From: Rhabdobacter roseus
GTDB taxonomy: Bacteria > Bacteroidota > Bacteroidia > Cytophagales > Spirosomataceae
Reading direction: 5' to 3'
DNA length: 64,000 bases
Assembly (NCBI RefSeq): GCF_014202275.1
Contig: NZ_JACHGF010000018.1
Location: 1 to 64,000 of the forward strand
Shown here in pieces: positions 8,354-16,248 of the stretch (its first letter is position 1; every line of letters begins with the position of its first letter). The position numbers and the translations under genes are program-made. The notes under the pieces are model-generated. The model had not been told where the DNA came from and ran no database searches. It worked only from the letters and a program-made list of their open reading frames with translations.

Positions 8354-9466
8354 ATGAAGCAAAAAGGAAAAGTAAAATTTATTACCAAGGACAAAAGCCT
8401 CTTCTTCCCCACCCTCAAAAAACGAGTTGATGGCTATTTTGCCGAAGCGGGTATTTCTAAACACGCCAACAGCACAATGATTCTCAAGACCGTCGTTCTC
8501 ATTGCTGCTTACGTCCTCCCGTTCGTGTTCATGTTGCTTTTTCAGCCCCCCTTCGCCCTGAGCATGCTCCTGTGGTTTGTGATGGGCCTGGGAATTGGTG
8601 GTATAGGCATGAGCGTCATGCACGACGCCAACCACGGTGCTTATTCCGCCAACCCCAAAGTAAACGACCTGCTGGGCTACTCCCTGAACCTGGCCGGGGG
8701 GATTGTACAAAACTGGAAGCTCCAGCATAATATCTTGCACCATACCTACACCAACGTAGTACCCATGGATGAAGACATCCAGGACCGGCTGGTGGTGCGC
8801 CTTTCGCCTCATACCACCGTGCGGGGCATTCACCGTTTTCAGTGGCTGTACGCTTTTTTCTTTTATGGCATTCTGACGCTCTACTGGGTGGTACTTAAAG
8901 ATTTTGTGCAGTACATCAGCTTCAAAAGATCGGGGGTGAATACGTATTCCAAAAAACAAAACATTAGTTTCCTGACCCGGATCATCCTACTCAAGGTCGT
9001 GTATTTTCTGGTCTTGTTGTACCTACCAATCGGGGTATTTGGCCTGCCTGCGGGGCAGGTACTTCTGGGTTTTATGCTCATGCACTTTACGGCGGGGCTT
9101 ATTCTGACGGTCATTTTCCAGCTGGCCCATACCGTGGAGGGTACCAGCCATCCGTTGGCCAACGAAAATGGGGTGATCGAAAACGACTGGGCCATCCACC
9201 AGCTCCAAACGACCGTCAACTTTTCGCGGCGTAACAAGTGGCTGTCCTGGTACGTAGGCGGACTTAACTTTCAGGTAGAGCACCACCTTTTCCCCCGGAT
9301 TTGCCACGTCCACTACCCTTCCATAGCCCCTATCGTGAAACAAACCGCGGAAGAATTTGGCCTGGACTACCTCGAGAACGAAACCTTTTCCGATGCTCTG
9401 CGCTCCCACATCAGTACCCTTCAGCGCTTTGGCAAGCTCCCTGATCTCAACGAGGCCATTGGCTAG
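8354..9466 (+). CDS. Membrane fatty-acid (acyl-lipid / acyl-CoA) desaturase
   Basis: 370 aa from the ATG at 8354; the frame is open from a TTG at 8336, but the ATG precedes the conserved MKQKGKVKF start. The protein has the three histidine boxes of the DesA/front-end desaturase family: HDANH (about 90-94), HNILHH (about 125-130) and QVEHHLFP near residue 304. Hydrophobic segments lie around residues 42-64, 68-90, 165-190 and 220-260. These di-iron membrane enzymes introduce a double bond into a fatty acyl chain using O2 and reduced ferredoxin or cytochrome b5, adjusting membrane fluidity. The gene stands alone, with its own promoter and a strong terminator. Confidence 0.93.
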   Translation: MKQKGKVKFITKDKSLFFPTLKKRVDGYFAEAGISKHANSTMILKTVVLIAAYVLPFVFMLLFQPPFALSMLLWFVMGLGIGGIGMSVMHDANHGAYSANPKVNDLLGYSLNLAGGIVQNWKLQHNILHHTYTNVVPMDEDIQDRLVVRLSPHTTVRGIHRFQWLYAFFFYGILTLYWVVLKDFVQYISFKRSGVNTYSKKQNISFLTRIILLKVVYFLVLLYLPIGVFGLPAGQVLLGFMLMHFTAGLILTVIFQLAHTVEGTSHPLANENGVIENDWAIHQLQTTVNFSRRNKWLSWYVGGLNFQVEHHLFPRICHVHYPSIAPIVKQTAEEFGLDYLENETFSDALRSHISTLQRFGKLPDLNEAIG

Positions 9467-9494
9467 AAAAGCTCCCGATAAAATACATACTACT

Positions 9495-9540
9495 AAAAAA
9501 GGTACCCGCTTCACAACGATAGGAAGCGGGTACCTTTTTT
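9495..9540. terminator. Bidirectional terminator built on GGTACC
   Basis: A perfect hairpin: GGTACCCGCTTC (9501-9512) pairs with GAAGCGGGTACC (9523-9534), flanked by A6 and T6 so that it can act in both directions. It separates the convergent desaturase and small lipoprotein genes. The stem contains the genome-wide GTACC word. Confidence 0.9.
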
Positions 9541-9568
9541 ATACAGCTCAGGTAAATTCCTCAGCACA

Positions 9569-9745
9569 TCATCTTCTTCGGCCTCCGAAGACCCGGGAAA
9601 ACAGCCAGATCACCCCGCCAATCACGAGGATTACCAGAATGGCTCCGGTCCACATGCCGCCTTTAAATATGTCCCCAATGATTTCGCAACTGGTCAGCGC
9701 TAGGGAAAGAAAGAAGATCGTAAGGTAGTTCAGGAATGATTTCAT
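9569..9745 (-). CDS. Small lipoprotein with one membrane segment
   Basis: A 58-aa ORF, ATG at 9745. The N-terminus is a lipoprotein signal (MKSFLNYLTIFFLSLALTSC) with Cys20 as the probable lipidated residue, followed by EIIGDIFKGGMW. A second hydrophobic helix (GAILVILVIGGVIWLF) and a basic tail (GGRRR) end it. Similar very short proteins are frequent in Bacteroidota and are sometimes mislabelled as phosphatidate cytidylyltransferase; there is no catalytic domain here. Function is unknown. It is transcribed towards the desaturase terminator. Confidence 0.75.
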   Translation of the reverse strand: MKSFLNYLTIFFLSLALTSCEIIGDIFKGGMWTGAILVILVIGGVIWLFSRVFGGRRR

Positions 9746-9830
9746 GCGAATAGGTAGTTAGTGAATTTTAAGTACCTATCCGTAAAAACCATTCCCTCCG
9801 TTAAGAGGTAGGCATTGGGCAATAAATTAC

Positions 9831-10349
9831 TCAGTCTACCGGAATGAGCCGCTGCTTGTCGTGATGCAGCAGCATCTCGAAGAGCCGAACCGTTGCCGCC
9901 GCGTCGCCACTGGCCCGGTGGCGGTCTTTGATGGAGATCTGCAGGCTCTGGCAGAGGTTGCCGAGGCTGTACGACTTAAAGCCCGGAAAAATCTTTCGGC
10001 TTAGCCGCACGGTACAAAGCAGGTCGCGCTTGAAGTACTCGTCCAGCCATTCGTATTCTTTTTTGATAAAATTATAGTCAAAGTGGACGTTGTGCGCCAC
10101 AAACCAGGCGTCCCGGGTCAGGTTCCGTACTGGGTCGGCAATCTCGGCGAAGGTGGGGGCATTTTGCACCATGCGGTTGTCGATGCCCGTTAGGCGGGTT
10201 ATAAAGGGCGGAATGAAGGTCTGTGGATTGACGAGCGAATGAAAGGAGTCTACTACCTGCCGCCCGTCGTACCTAAAGACGGCAATCTCGGTAATGCGGG
10301 TGGGGCCTTTCACCCCGCCGGTTGTTTCAATATCCACGATGGCATACAT
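9831..10349 (-). CDS. DEDDh 3'-5' exonuclease (DnaQ / Pol III epsilon-like)
   Basis: 172 aa, essentially only the exonuclease domain. Metal-binding motifs in order: Exo I DIETTG (D6, E8), Exo II in HNVHFDYNF (Asp near 95) and Exo III HRASGDAAAT (His and Asp near 148-153). It lacks the GIY-YIG nuclease domain that is often fused to this module in Bacteroidota. It likely trims 3' ends in DNA repair or RNA turnover; whether it acts as the replicative proofreading subunit cannot be told. It has no obvious operon partner. Confidence 0.85.
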   Translation of the reverse strand: MYAIVDIETTGGVKGPTRITEIAVFRYDGRQVVDSFHSLVNPQTFIPPFITRLTGIDNRMVQNAPTFAEIADPVRNLTRDAWFVAHNVHFDYNFIKKEYEWLDEYFKRDLLCTVRLSRKIFPGFKSYSLGNLCQSLQISIKDRHRASGDAAATVRLFEMLLHHDKQRLIPVD

Positions 10350-10422
10350 ACGCTCTGACGGTCAGGGCCAGGAAAGAATCAGGTACCTTACGCCCACGAA
10401 AGGGTACTTGCACCGGCCGTAC

Positions 10423-10460
10423 AAAAAAAAGAAAAAATCCCCGTTTTTAGGCGGGGATTT
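10423..10460 (-). terminator. Rho-independent terminator of padR-tonB operon
   Basis: The arms AAATCCCCG (10435-10443) and CGGGGATTT (10452-10460) form a perfect stem with an 8-nt loop. On the minus strand it is followed by a long T-rich run. It lies 40 nt beyond the TonB gene. Confidence 0.85.
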
Positions 10461-10498
10461 CTCAAAAAACTATTTCCATCAGAAGTAATAGGTACCTT

Positions 10499-11524
10499 TT
10501 ATTCGAGCTGAAAAGCGATGGGTAAGGTGAAGCGTACCCGTACGGGCTGGCCCGCTTGCTTGCCAGGAACCCAGTTGGGCATCATCTGCACCACGCGCAA
10601 GGCCTCTTCGTCGCAGCCAAAGCCAATGCCCTTAACGGCCCGGGCTTTTTCGATGGTCCCATCGGCCCCTACCGTAAACTCCACGTACACTTTTCCCTGC
10701 ACGCCCACGCGGGCCGCCTGATGCGGGTAGCGCAGGTGCTTGCGCAGAAAAGCTGCCATGGCTTCGCTGCCACCGCGGTAGGTAGGCTGCTGCTCTACGT
10801 ACAGGTGTACCTTTTCGGCTTCGGGTTTTACTTCCAGCACCGTCTCTGAGCTTCTGACTACCCGCTCGGCGGGCGGCACCACTATATCCACGTTCGCCAG
10901 CCCATCTACCGTGGCCTCTCCCGGCTGCGCTCCTTCGAGCTCGTCCAGCGTGGGAGGTGGACTATCTACGGGTACCTGGTTGTCGGGCAGCACCACCGGC
11001 GGCAGGGAACGTACCGTCTTGACGGCCGGTGGAGGCGGAGCGGGGGTAGCTGGTGGGGGCGTGACGGTGGGCTTAATTAGGACTACGTCCTCAAAGGTAA
11101 CCTCGAAGCCAAACTCTCGTTCGTCGGGGTCGGGTACCAGCCGGGCGTAGAGGTTTGGCAGCAGAAAAATGAGTAAGAACAGCGTGACCCCCAGCAACGT
11201 AGCGCGTTGCACCGTTCGCTTGTACTCCCGCCGCAGCACGTAGGCCCCATACTGTTGATTACGGCCTTCGAAAACGATGTCGTCTAGTGATTGTTCCATG
11301 GCTAACAGATGTTTATGTTCAATACCCAACAGGCGTAGGGTCTCGGGATCGGCCTCGCTGATGGCTGTGCGCAAGGCCTCTTCAAACGACAGTCCGGCCC
11401 AAAGCCGCTCTTCAACCTCACAGGCCAGGTGGTCCAATAGCTCAGGATAAAGCGCCGAAACCAGGCCGCAGCTTTCTAGATAGCGGCTTAGGTCGGCAAG
11501 GCGAATTTCGGGTAGGCGCTTCAT
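10499..11524 (-). CDS. TonB family energy-transducing protein with cytoplasmic prefix domain
   Basis: 341 aa. Residues 1-80 form an extra N-terminal cytosolic domain (YPELLDHLACEVEERLWAGLSFEEA) of a kind seen on Bacteroidota membrane proteins paired with PadR regulators. A usual TonB N-terminus follows (DDIVFEGRNQQYGAYVLRRE), then one membrane span (about 108-127), a Pro-rich periplasmic spacer (about 150-175) and the TonB C-terminal domain (about 255-341, YPHQAARVGVQGKVYVEFTV). TonB couples the proton-motive force to outer-membrane receptors through ExbBD, which is not encoded here. The gene lies 28 nt after padR, so the two are almost surely cotranscribed. Confidence 0.9.
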   Translation of the reverse strand: MKRLPEIRLADLSRYLESCGLVSALYPELLDHLACEVEERLWAGLSFEEALRTAISEADPETLRLLGIEHKHLLAMEQSLDDIVFEGRNQQYGAYVLRREYKRTVQRATLLGVTLFLLIFLLPNLYARLVPDPDEREFGFEVTFEDVVLIKPTVTPPPATPAPPPPAVKTVRSLPPVVLPDNQVPVDSPPPTLDELEGAQPGEATVDGLANVDIVVPPAERVVRSSETVLEVKPEAEKVHLYVEQQPTYRGGSEAMAAFLRKHLRYPHQAARVGVQGKVYVEFTVGADGTIEKARAVKGIGFGCDEEALRVVQMMPNWVPGKQAGQPVRVRFTLPIAFQLE

Positions 11525-11552
11525 GGGGTTATGGGGGGGAATAGGGTGATAG

Positions 11553-11903
11553 CTAATCCGTGGCCAGGCCGGGAGGGTTCAGCAGCAGCTTGACGGCTTC
11601 CACAAAACGCGCCAGATCGTGGGTTTTGGTGCGGGCGGTTTCGGAACCTTGCGTCGTGAGGGAGTAGTACTTGCGGAGGCGGCCATCCACGGCTTCCGAC
11701 TCGGTCTCAAGGTACCCCTCCTGCTCCAGCTTATGCAGCACCGGATACAGCGCCCCGAAGGTCAAGGTTATTTCGCCGTCCGTGCGGTCTTTTACTTCAT
11801 GCGTAATCTCGTAGCCGTACATTCGGCCCCGCTCGGCCAGCAAATTCAGCACGATGGTCTTGATCGTGCCCCGAACGTATTCGTTATTTCCGTTATTTTC
11901 CAT
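11553..11903 (-). CDS. PadR family transcriptional regulator
   Basis: 116 aa with the PadR winged helix: GTIKTIVLNLLAERGRMYGYEITHEV, then LTFGALYPVLHKLEQEGYLE and the wing GRLRKYYSLTTQG. Proteins of this class are dimeric repressors that usually control the gene beside them, here the TonB gene 28 nt downstream. A perfect AT-rich dyad overlaps the -7 box just upstream, which suggests autoregulation. Confidence 0.92.
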   Translation of the reverse strand: MENNGNNEYVRGTIKTIVLNLLAERGRMYGYEITHEVKDRTDGEITLTFGALYPVLHKLEQEGYLETESEAVDGRLRKYYSLTTQGSETARTKTHDLARFVEAVKLLLNPPGLATD

Positions 11904-11923
11904 GCGTCAATGTTGTTACTCGA

Positions 11924-11950
11924 CAAATATATATAAGTATTTTATATATA
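11924..11950 (-). promoter_or_regulatory. padR promoter and overlapping dyad operator
   Basis: On the minus strand TATATTTG (11931-11924) is an exact TAnnTTTG -7 box, 20 nt before the padR ATG. It overlaps a perfect 9-bp inverted repeat, TATATATAA (11928-11936) and TTATATATA (11942-11950), with a 5-bp spacer. PadR proteins bind such AT-rich dyads, so this is a good candidate operator. Confidence 0.6.
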
Positions 11951-11985
11951 CAATACCCCCATTAAAAAATTATTTTGCGTTTGCT

Positions 11986-12462
11986 TTATTCCCCTTGCTC
12001 TTCCAGCGGAATGGAGCGGTTGATCCGTTCCTCGAGCGAGATAAAGGTCTCCGTGCGCTGGATCCCCGCTACGTGCTGGATCTTATCGTGAAGTACCTCC
12101 CGAAGATGCTCGGTATCCCGGCAAACGATTTTGATAAAGATACTATAAATTCCGGTGGTGTAATGAATATTGACTACTTCGGGAATTTTTTCCAGCGCGG
12201 AGGCCACCTCGTCGTAGAGCGAGCTTTTATCGAGGTATACGCCCAGGAAAGCACTGATGTCCCAGCCGAGCTTGGCCGGGTCAATGAGCAGTTGGGAGCC
12301 TTTCACAATGCCCATCTGCTCCATCTTTTTCATGCGTACGTGTACGGTACCTCCCGATACAAACACGCGCTTGCCGATTTCCGTGTAGGGTAGGCTGGCG
12401 TTCTCCATCAGCAGCGACAAAATGCGCAGATCCGTGTTGTCAATTTCTAAATTTTTGTTCAT
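11986..12462 (-). CDS. Lrp/AsnC family transcriptional regulator
   Basis: 158 aa. The N-terminal HTH (IDNTDLRILSLLMENASLPYTEIGKRVFVSGGTVHVRMKKMEQMGIV) is followed by a RAM ligand-binding domain (about residues 70-145). These proteins sense amino acids or related metabolites and regulate transport or catabolism. In Bacteroidota this particular type is a common global-style regulator. It is transcribed alone. Its upstream region is shared with the tRNA-like RNA gene, which is transcribed the opposite way. Confidence 0.92.
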   Translation of the reverse strand: MNKNLEIDNTDLRILSLLMENASLPYTEIGKRVFVSGGTVHVRMKKMEQMGIVKGSQLLIDPAKLGWDISAFLGVYLDKSSLYDEVASALEKIPEVVNIHYTTGIYSIFIKIVCRDTEHLREVLHDKIQHVAGIQRTETFISLEERINRSIPLEEQGE

Positions 12463-12571
12463 TTTTGGGATATATTTTGAATAGTATCTAATAATTAGTC
12501 GTAAAAATTGACAATTATCTAAATTTTACGAAATATTTATGCAAATATTTTAATTTTAAATGTAAGCACCT

Positions 12572-12579
12572 TACCTTTG
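12572..12579 (+). promoter_or_regulatory. -7 box of tRNA-like RNA gene
   Basis: TACCTTTG fits TAnnTTTG exactly. It would start transcription near 12586, 64 nt before the cloverleaf. The leader contains CGCTCTTTGAC (12634-12644), which resembles the boxA antitermination element of rRNA and tRNA transcripts. No clear -33 TTTG is seen. Confidence 0.5.
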
Positions 12580-12649
12580 TAAAGTCGATTCGGGAAAGCA
12601 GCTCCTATAAGTACCCCGCTTCCTGATGGACGACGCTCTTTGACTATAC

Positions 12650-12808
12650 TGTAGGATGATGAAACTGGCAGCCATGCCCTCCTGTCTCGGGGGTGGTGAT
12701 TCCGGGACAAACGCGATATAATGTTGGCTTCGGCCGACTGGGGTTGACCACCAACTCTTTGTATCGTGGCTAACCGCACCGTGGGTGGTTCGACTCCCCC
12801 TCCTACAG
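12650..12808 (+). ncRNA. tRNA-like RNA with a 90-nt branched variable arm
   Basis: A full class-II-like cloverleaf can be drawn. Acceptor TGTAGGA/TCCTACA (12650-12656 / 12801-12807) pairs 7/7. The D arm is ATG..CAT (12659-12675) with GG in the loop. The anticodon stem CCCTC/GGGGG (12677-12681 / 12689-12693) has a 7-nt loop CTGTCTC, so the nominal anticodon is GTC. The T arm is GGTGG/CCCCC with one T-C mismatch and loop TTCGACT (12784-12800). Between anticodon and T stems lie 90 nt that fold as an extended arm: TGGTG/CACCG, then CGG/CCG, then CGCGATA/TATCGTG, capped by GTTGGC-TTCG-GCCGAC and GGGTTG-ACCAC-CAACTC. Discriminator is G and CCA is not encoded. The D arm resembles tRNA-Leu. No intron class of this size is known to me, and it is too short for tmRNA. 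Function is unknown. Confidence 0.7.
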
Positions 12809-12888
12809 CTTAATAAAAAAAACTTGACAAGCGAATAATTTCGCCGTAGTTTTATTTGGTTTTTAGTTTGTTGATGAAGTGTAATTTG

Positions 12889-12930
12889 ACACGCGGGTTC
12901 GTTTTGAAACCTGCGTGTTTTCTTTTTTAT
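12889..12930 (+). terminator. Terminator downstream of tRNA-like RNA
   Basis: ACACGCGGGTTC (12889-12900) pairs with GAAACCTGCGTGT (12906-12918; one bulge and one G-U pair) and is followed by TTTTCTTTTTT. It closes a transcription unit of about 340 nt that starts near 12586. This shows that the RNA is a separate gene and that the reading frame opened at GTG 12915 is not a real start. Confidence 0.75.
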
Positions 12931-13004
12931 TCCTCTCTGCTTCCCGCTATCCTGCGGGTTTCGCTATCTTGCGGCTGGTTTTAAAGTACCTTCTTCCCAA
13001 CGGC

Positions 13005-14243
13005 ATGATCCAAAACGACGCCACCGTACTGGGCATTTTGATGCTCGTGCTGGGCCTGATCTTTTATACCGCCGCGCTGCCCCAGCGCGGCTGGCAACGC
13101 TTCTACGGCGTCGTGCCGCCCCTGTTGCTGTGCTACTTTATTCCGGGGGTACTTAATTCCGTGGGCCTGATCAACGGAGCCACGTCGCAGCTCTACCCGG
13201 TAGTATCCAGGTACTTTTTACCCGCCTGCCTGGTGCTTTTTACGCTGGGGATGGACTGGCCGTCCCTCCGCAAGCTCGGTCCGCAGGCAATCATCATGAT
13301 GCTCATAGGTACCCTGGGCGTGGTTGTGGGAGGCCCCGTGGCGCTGTGGCTGGTGGGCATGGTTAGCCCCGAGACGGTAGCGGGCGAAGGCCCCGAAGCC
13401 GTATGGCGGGGGCTGGCCACCATTGCGGGCAGCTGGATCGGCGGCGGAGCCAACCAAACCGCGCTGCGGGAGGTATTTAGTCCCAGCGACCGGCTGTTTT
13501 CGCAGGTGGTGGCGGTGGACGTACTGGTGGCGGAGCTTTGGATGGCGGCGCTGATCTACGGGGCGGGCTACGCCGCGCGCCTGGACCGGCGGCTACGGGC
13601 TAATGCCAGCCACATTGCCGACGTGCAGCAGCGCCTGGAGAGCATTCAGCTCACCAACCAGCGCATCCCGGCCACCCGTGACCTGATGTACCTGGGAGCG
13701 GTGGCCTTTGGTGCTACCGGGCTGGCCCACTTCCTGGCCGAGCAACTCGTGCCGTTTCTGGCCACGCACTTCCCTGAGGCCGAGAAGTACAGCCTCACGT
13801 CCAGCTTTTTCTGGATTGTGGCGCTGGTAACCCTAATGGGTATCGGGCTATCCCTGACCCCGCTGCGCCAGCTCGAGCACGTAGGAGCTTCCCGGCTGGG
13901 CAGCGTGTTTTTGTACGTGTTGGTCGCTACCATCGGGATGCAGATGGACCTGGGGGCTGTGGCCGACAACCCCGGGCTGTTTGCCATTGGGCTCGTCTGG
14001 ATGGCGGTGCACGCCGGAGTTGTCATCGGCATGGCCCGGGTACTTAAGATCCCCTTCTTTTTTGCCGCTGTGGGTAGCCAGGCCAACGTGGGCGGCTCCG
14101 CTTCAGCCCCCGTAGTGGCGGCGGCTTTTCATCCTTCGCTGGCCCCGGTGGGCGTATTGCTGTCCATTATTGGCTATGCCGTAGGCACCTACGCGGGGTA
14201 CCTGACGGCCCTGCTCATGCAGTGGGTCAGCGAGGGGCTTTGA
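13005..14243 (+). CDS. DUF819 family multi-pass membrane protein
   Basis: 412 aa from the ATG at 13005 (MIQNDATVLGILML). The open frame reaches back to a GTG inside the preceding terminator, so that start is rejected. At least ten hydrophobic segments alternate with short loops. The conserved segment GSWIGGGANQTALREVF and the C-terminal GSQANVGGSASAPVVAAAF are typical of the DUF819 (YjcL-like) family. The repeated GGxxN signatures recall two-fold symmetric anion or peptide carriers, but the substrate is unknown. Confidence 0.88.
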   Translation: MIQNDATVLGILMLVLGLIFYTAALPQRGWQRFYGVVPPLLLCYFIPGVLNSVGLINGATSQLYPVVSRYFLPACLVLFTLGMDWPSLRKLGPQAIIMMLIGTLGVVVGGPVALWLVGMVSPETVAGEGPEAVWRGLATIAGSWIGGGANQTALREVFSPSDRLFSQVVAVDVLVAELWMAALIYGAGYAARLDRRLRANASHIADVQQRLESIQLTNQRIPATRDLMYLGAVAFGATGLAHFLAEQLVPFLATHFPEAEKYSLTSSFFWIVALVTLMGIGLSLTPLRQLEHVGASRLGSVFLYVLVATIGMQMDLGAVADNPGLFAIGLVWMAVHAGVVIGMARVLKIPFFFAAVGSQANVGGSASAPVVAAAFHPSLAPVGVLLSIIGYAVGTYAGYLTALLMQWVSEGL

Positions 14244-14284
14244 ATTTCTCATAGACCTTCCTATTAAATTAGGCGTCAGCCTCG

Positions 14285-14292
14285 TACTTTTG
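14285..14292 (+). promoter_or_regulatory. -7 box of lepA promoter
   Basis: TACTTTTG fits TAnnTTTG exactly and lies 56 nt before the lepA ATG. It shows how the GTAC-containing words of this genome can double as promoter boxes. Confidence 0.5.
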
Positions 14293-14347
14293 CAATTGTT
14301 TTGCCCAAACCAAAGGACAAAACACTACCGATTTTGTTACTACCTAC

Positions 14348-16135
14348 ATGAAGAACATTCGCAATTTTTGCATCATTGCTCACATCGATCACGGGAAAAG
14401 TACGCTGGCTGACCGCCTGCTGGAATTCACAAAAACCGTTACGCACCGTGAAATGCAGGCCCAGCTTCTCGACGATATGGATCTGGAACGCGAGCGGGGA
14501 ATCACCATCAAAAGCCACGCGATCCAGATGGATTACCTGCTCGATGGCGAGCAATATACCCTGAACCTGATCGACACGCCCGGCCACGTAGATTTTTCGT
14601 ACGAAGTATCCCGTTCCATTGCCGCTTGTGAGGGAGCCCTGCTGCTGGTAGATGCCGCCCAGGGCATTGAAGCCCAAACGATTTCAAACCTGTACCTGGC
14701 CATCAACCACGACCTGGTGATCATCCCGGTGCTCAATAAAATAGACCTTCCCGGTGCCATGCCCGAGGAGGTCAAGGACCAGATCGTGGACCTCATCGGC
14801 TGCGACCGCGAGGAGATCATTCACGCCAGCGGAAAGGAAGGCATCGGGATCGAAGAAATCCTGTACGCCATTGTGCACCGCGTTCCGGCCCCGAAGGGTG
14901 ATCCGGACGCCCCGCTGCAGGCGCTCATTTTCGACTCGGTCTTTAATTCCTACCGGGGTATCGAGGTTATTTTCCGGATCAAAAACGGCAGCGTTCGCAA
15001 GGGTGACCGCGTGAAGTTTATGGCTACCGGCAAGGAATACTTTGCCGACGAAATAGGTACCCTTCGGCTGCAAAAACAACCCAAGGAGGTGGTAGAATGC
15101 GGCGACGTAGGGTACCTGATCTCGGGCATCAAGGTAGCACGCGAAGTAAAGGTGGGCGATACGTTCACGCACATTCACCGCCCTTCGCCCACCATGATCA
15201 GGGGGTTTGAAGAAGTAAAACCGATGGTATTTGCGGGGATCTACCCCGTGGAGACGAGCGAATACGAAGACCTGCGCGACGCCATGGAAAAGCTCCAGCT
15301 CAACGACGCCGCCCTGGTGTGGGAGCCCGAAACCTCCGCCGCCCTGGGCTTTGGCTTCCGCTGCGGCTTCCTGGGTATGCTGCACATGGAGATCGTGCAG
15401 GAGCGCCTGGAGCGGGAATTCGACATGACGGTGATCACCACGGTACCTTCCGTGCAGTTCAACGTGATCAATTCCAAGGGGGAACTCATGCGCGTGAGTG
15501 CCCCTTCCGAAATGCCCGATCCCAACTTCATTGGCTCCATCGAGGAGCCCTTCATTAATGCCCAGATCATTTCCAAGTCGGAGTACGTGGGGGCCATCAT
15601 GACCCTCTGCATGGATAAACGCGGCATGCTCAAAAATCAGATCTACCTCACCGCCGACCGCGTGGAGCTGCAATTCTCGATGCCGCTGGCGGAGGTCGTT
15701 TTTGACTTTTTTGATCGCCTCAAAACCATTTCGCGCGGCTATGCTTCCCTCGACTACGAGCTCAGTGGCTACCAGGAATCCGACATGGTAAAGCTGGACA
15801 TCATGCTCAACGGCGACCGCGTGGATGCCCTCTCGGCCATTGTGCACCGGACCAAAGCCTACGAGTGGGGCAAGAAACTCTGCGAAAAATTACGCGAGCT
15901 GATCCCCCGGCAGATGTTCGAAATCGCCATCCAGGCGGCCATTGGTCAGAAGGTCATTGCCCGCGAAACGGTAAAGGCCATGCGCAAGGACGTACTCGCC
16001 AAATGCTACGGGGGGGACATTTCGCGTAAGCGCAAACTCCTTGATAAGCAGAAAAAAGGGAAGAAGCGCATGCGCCAGGTCGGCAACGTGGAGATCCCGC
16101 AGGAAGCCTTCATGGCCGTTCTGAAGATTAACTAA
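14348..16135 (+). CDS. lepA: Elongation factor 4 (LepA)
   Basis: 595 aa, the normal length for the family. The N-terminal GTPase domain has [15 protein letters not shown] (G1), RERGITIKS (G2), [12 protein letters not shown] (G3) and NKIDLPGA (G4). Domains II, III and V follow, and the LepA-specific C-terminal domain ends with [22 protein letters not shown]-4 binds ribosomes and promotes back-translocation or remobilisation of stalled complexes, and aids 30S assembly. It is a single gene with its own promoter and terminator. Confidence 0.98.
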   Translation: MKNIRNFCIIAHIDHGKSTLADRLLEFTKTVTHREMQAQLLDDMDLERERGITIKSHAIQMDYLLDGEQYTLNLIDTPGHVDFSYEVSRSIAACEGALLLVDAAQGIEAQTISNLYLAINHDLVIIPVLNKIDLPGAMPEEVKDQIVDLIGCDREEIIHASGKEGIGIEEILYAIVHRVPAPKGDPDAPLQALIFDSVFNSYRGIEVIFRIKNGSVRKGDRVKFMATGKEYFADEIGTLRLQKQPKEVVECGDVGYLISGIKVAREVKVGDTFTHIHRPSPTMIRGFEEVKPMVFAGIYPVETSEYEDLRDAMEKLQLNDAALVWEPETSAALGFGFRCGFLGMLHMEIVQERLEREFDMTVITTVPSVQFNVINSKGELMRVSAPSEMPDPNFIGSIEEPFINAQIISKSEYVGAIMTLCMDKRGMLKNQIYLTADRVELQFSMPLAEVVFDFFDRLKTISRGYASLDYELSGYQESDMVKLDIMLNGDRVDALSAIVHRTKAYEWGKKLCEKLRELIPRQMFEIAIQAAIGQKVIARETVKAMRKDVLAKCYGGDISRKRKLLDKQKKGKKRMRQVGNVEIPQEAFMAVLKIN

Positions 16136-16163
16136 GGTACCTGGTCACCGACTTTTTTAAACG

Positions 16164-16192
16164 CAAAAGGACGGCTTATCGGCCTTTTGTTG
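16164..16192 (+). terminator. Terminator-like hairpin after lepA
   Basis: CAAAAGG (16164-16170) pairs with CCTTTTG (16183-16189) around GGcttatCG, and is followed by T-rich sequence. It lies immediately upstream of the -7 box of the next gene. Confidence 0.55.
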
Positions 16193-16200
16193 TAATTTTG
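16193..16200 (+). promoter_or_regulatory. -7 box of pdhC promoter
   Basis: TAATTTTG fits TAnnTTTG exactly, 49 nt before the ATG at 16249. The start would be near 16207. Confidence 0.5.
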
Positions 16201-16248
16201 GCTGACTAGTATAAAACGATCCCTGAATCAAATTCTTACCCAATTGAT

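Noticed and set aside
12650-12808. tRNA-like RNA as tmRNA, selenocysteine tRNA or intron-containing tRNA
   Set aside because: It has full D and anticodon arms and no tag frame (against tmRNA), a 7+5 acceptor/T stack with anticodon GTC (against tRNA-Sec), and the 90-nt insert is far too small for a group I or II intron and folds as a continuation of the variable arm.
12915-13004. GTG start at 12915 for the DUF819 protein
   Set aside because: This lies inside the terminator hairpin of the preceding RNA gene, and the added 30 residues are not like a membrane-protein start; ATG 13005 fits better.
14684-15847. Long minus-strand frame (387 codons) over lepA
   Set aside because: Antisense shadow of a highly conserved gene with no recognisable domain.
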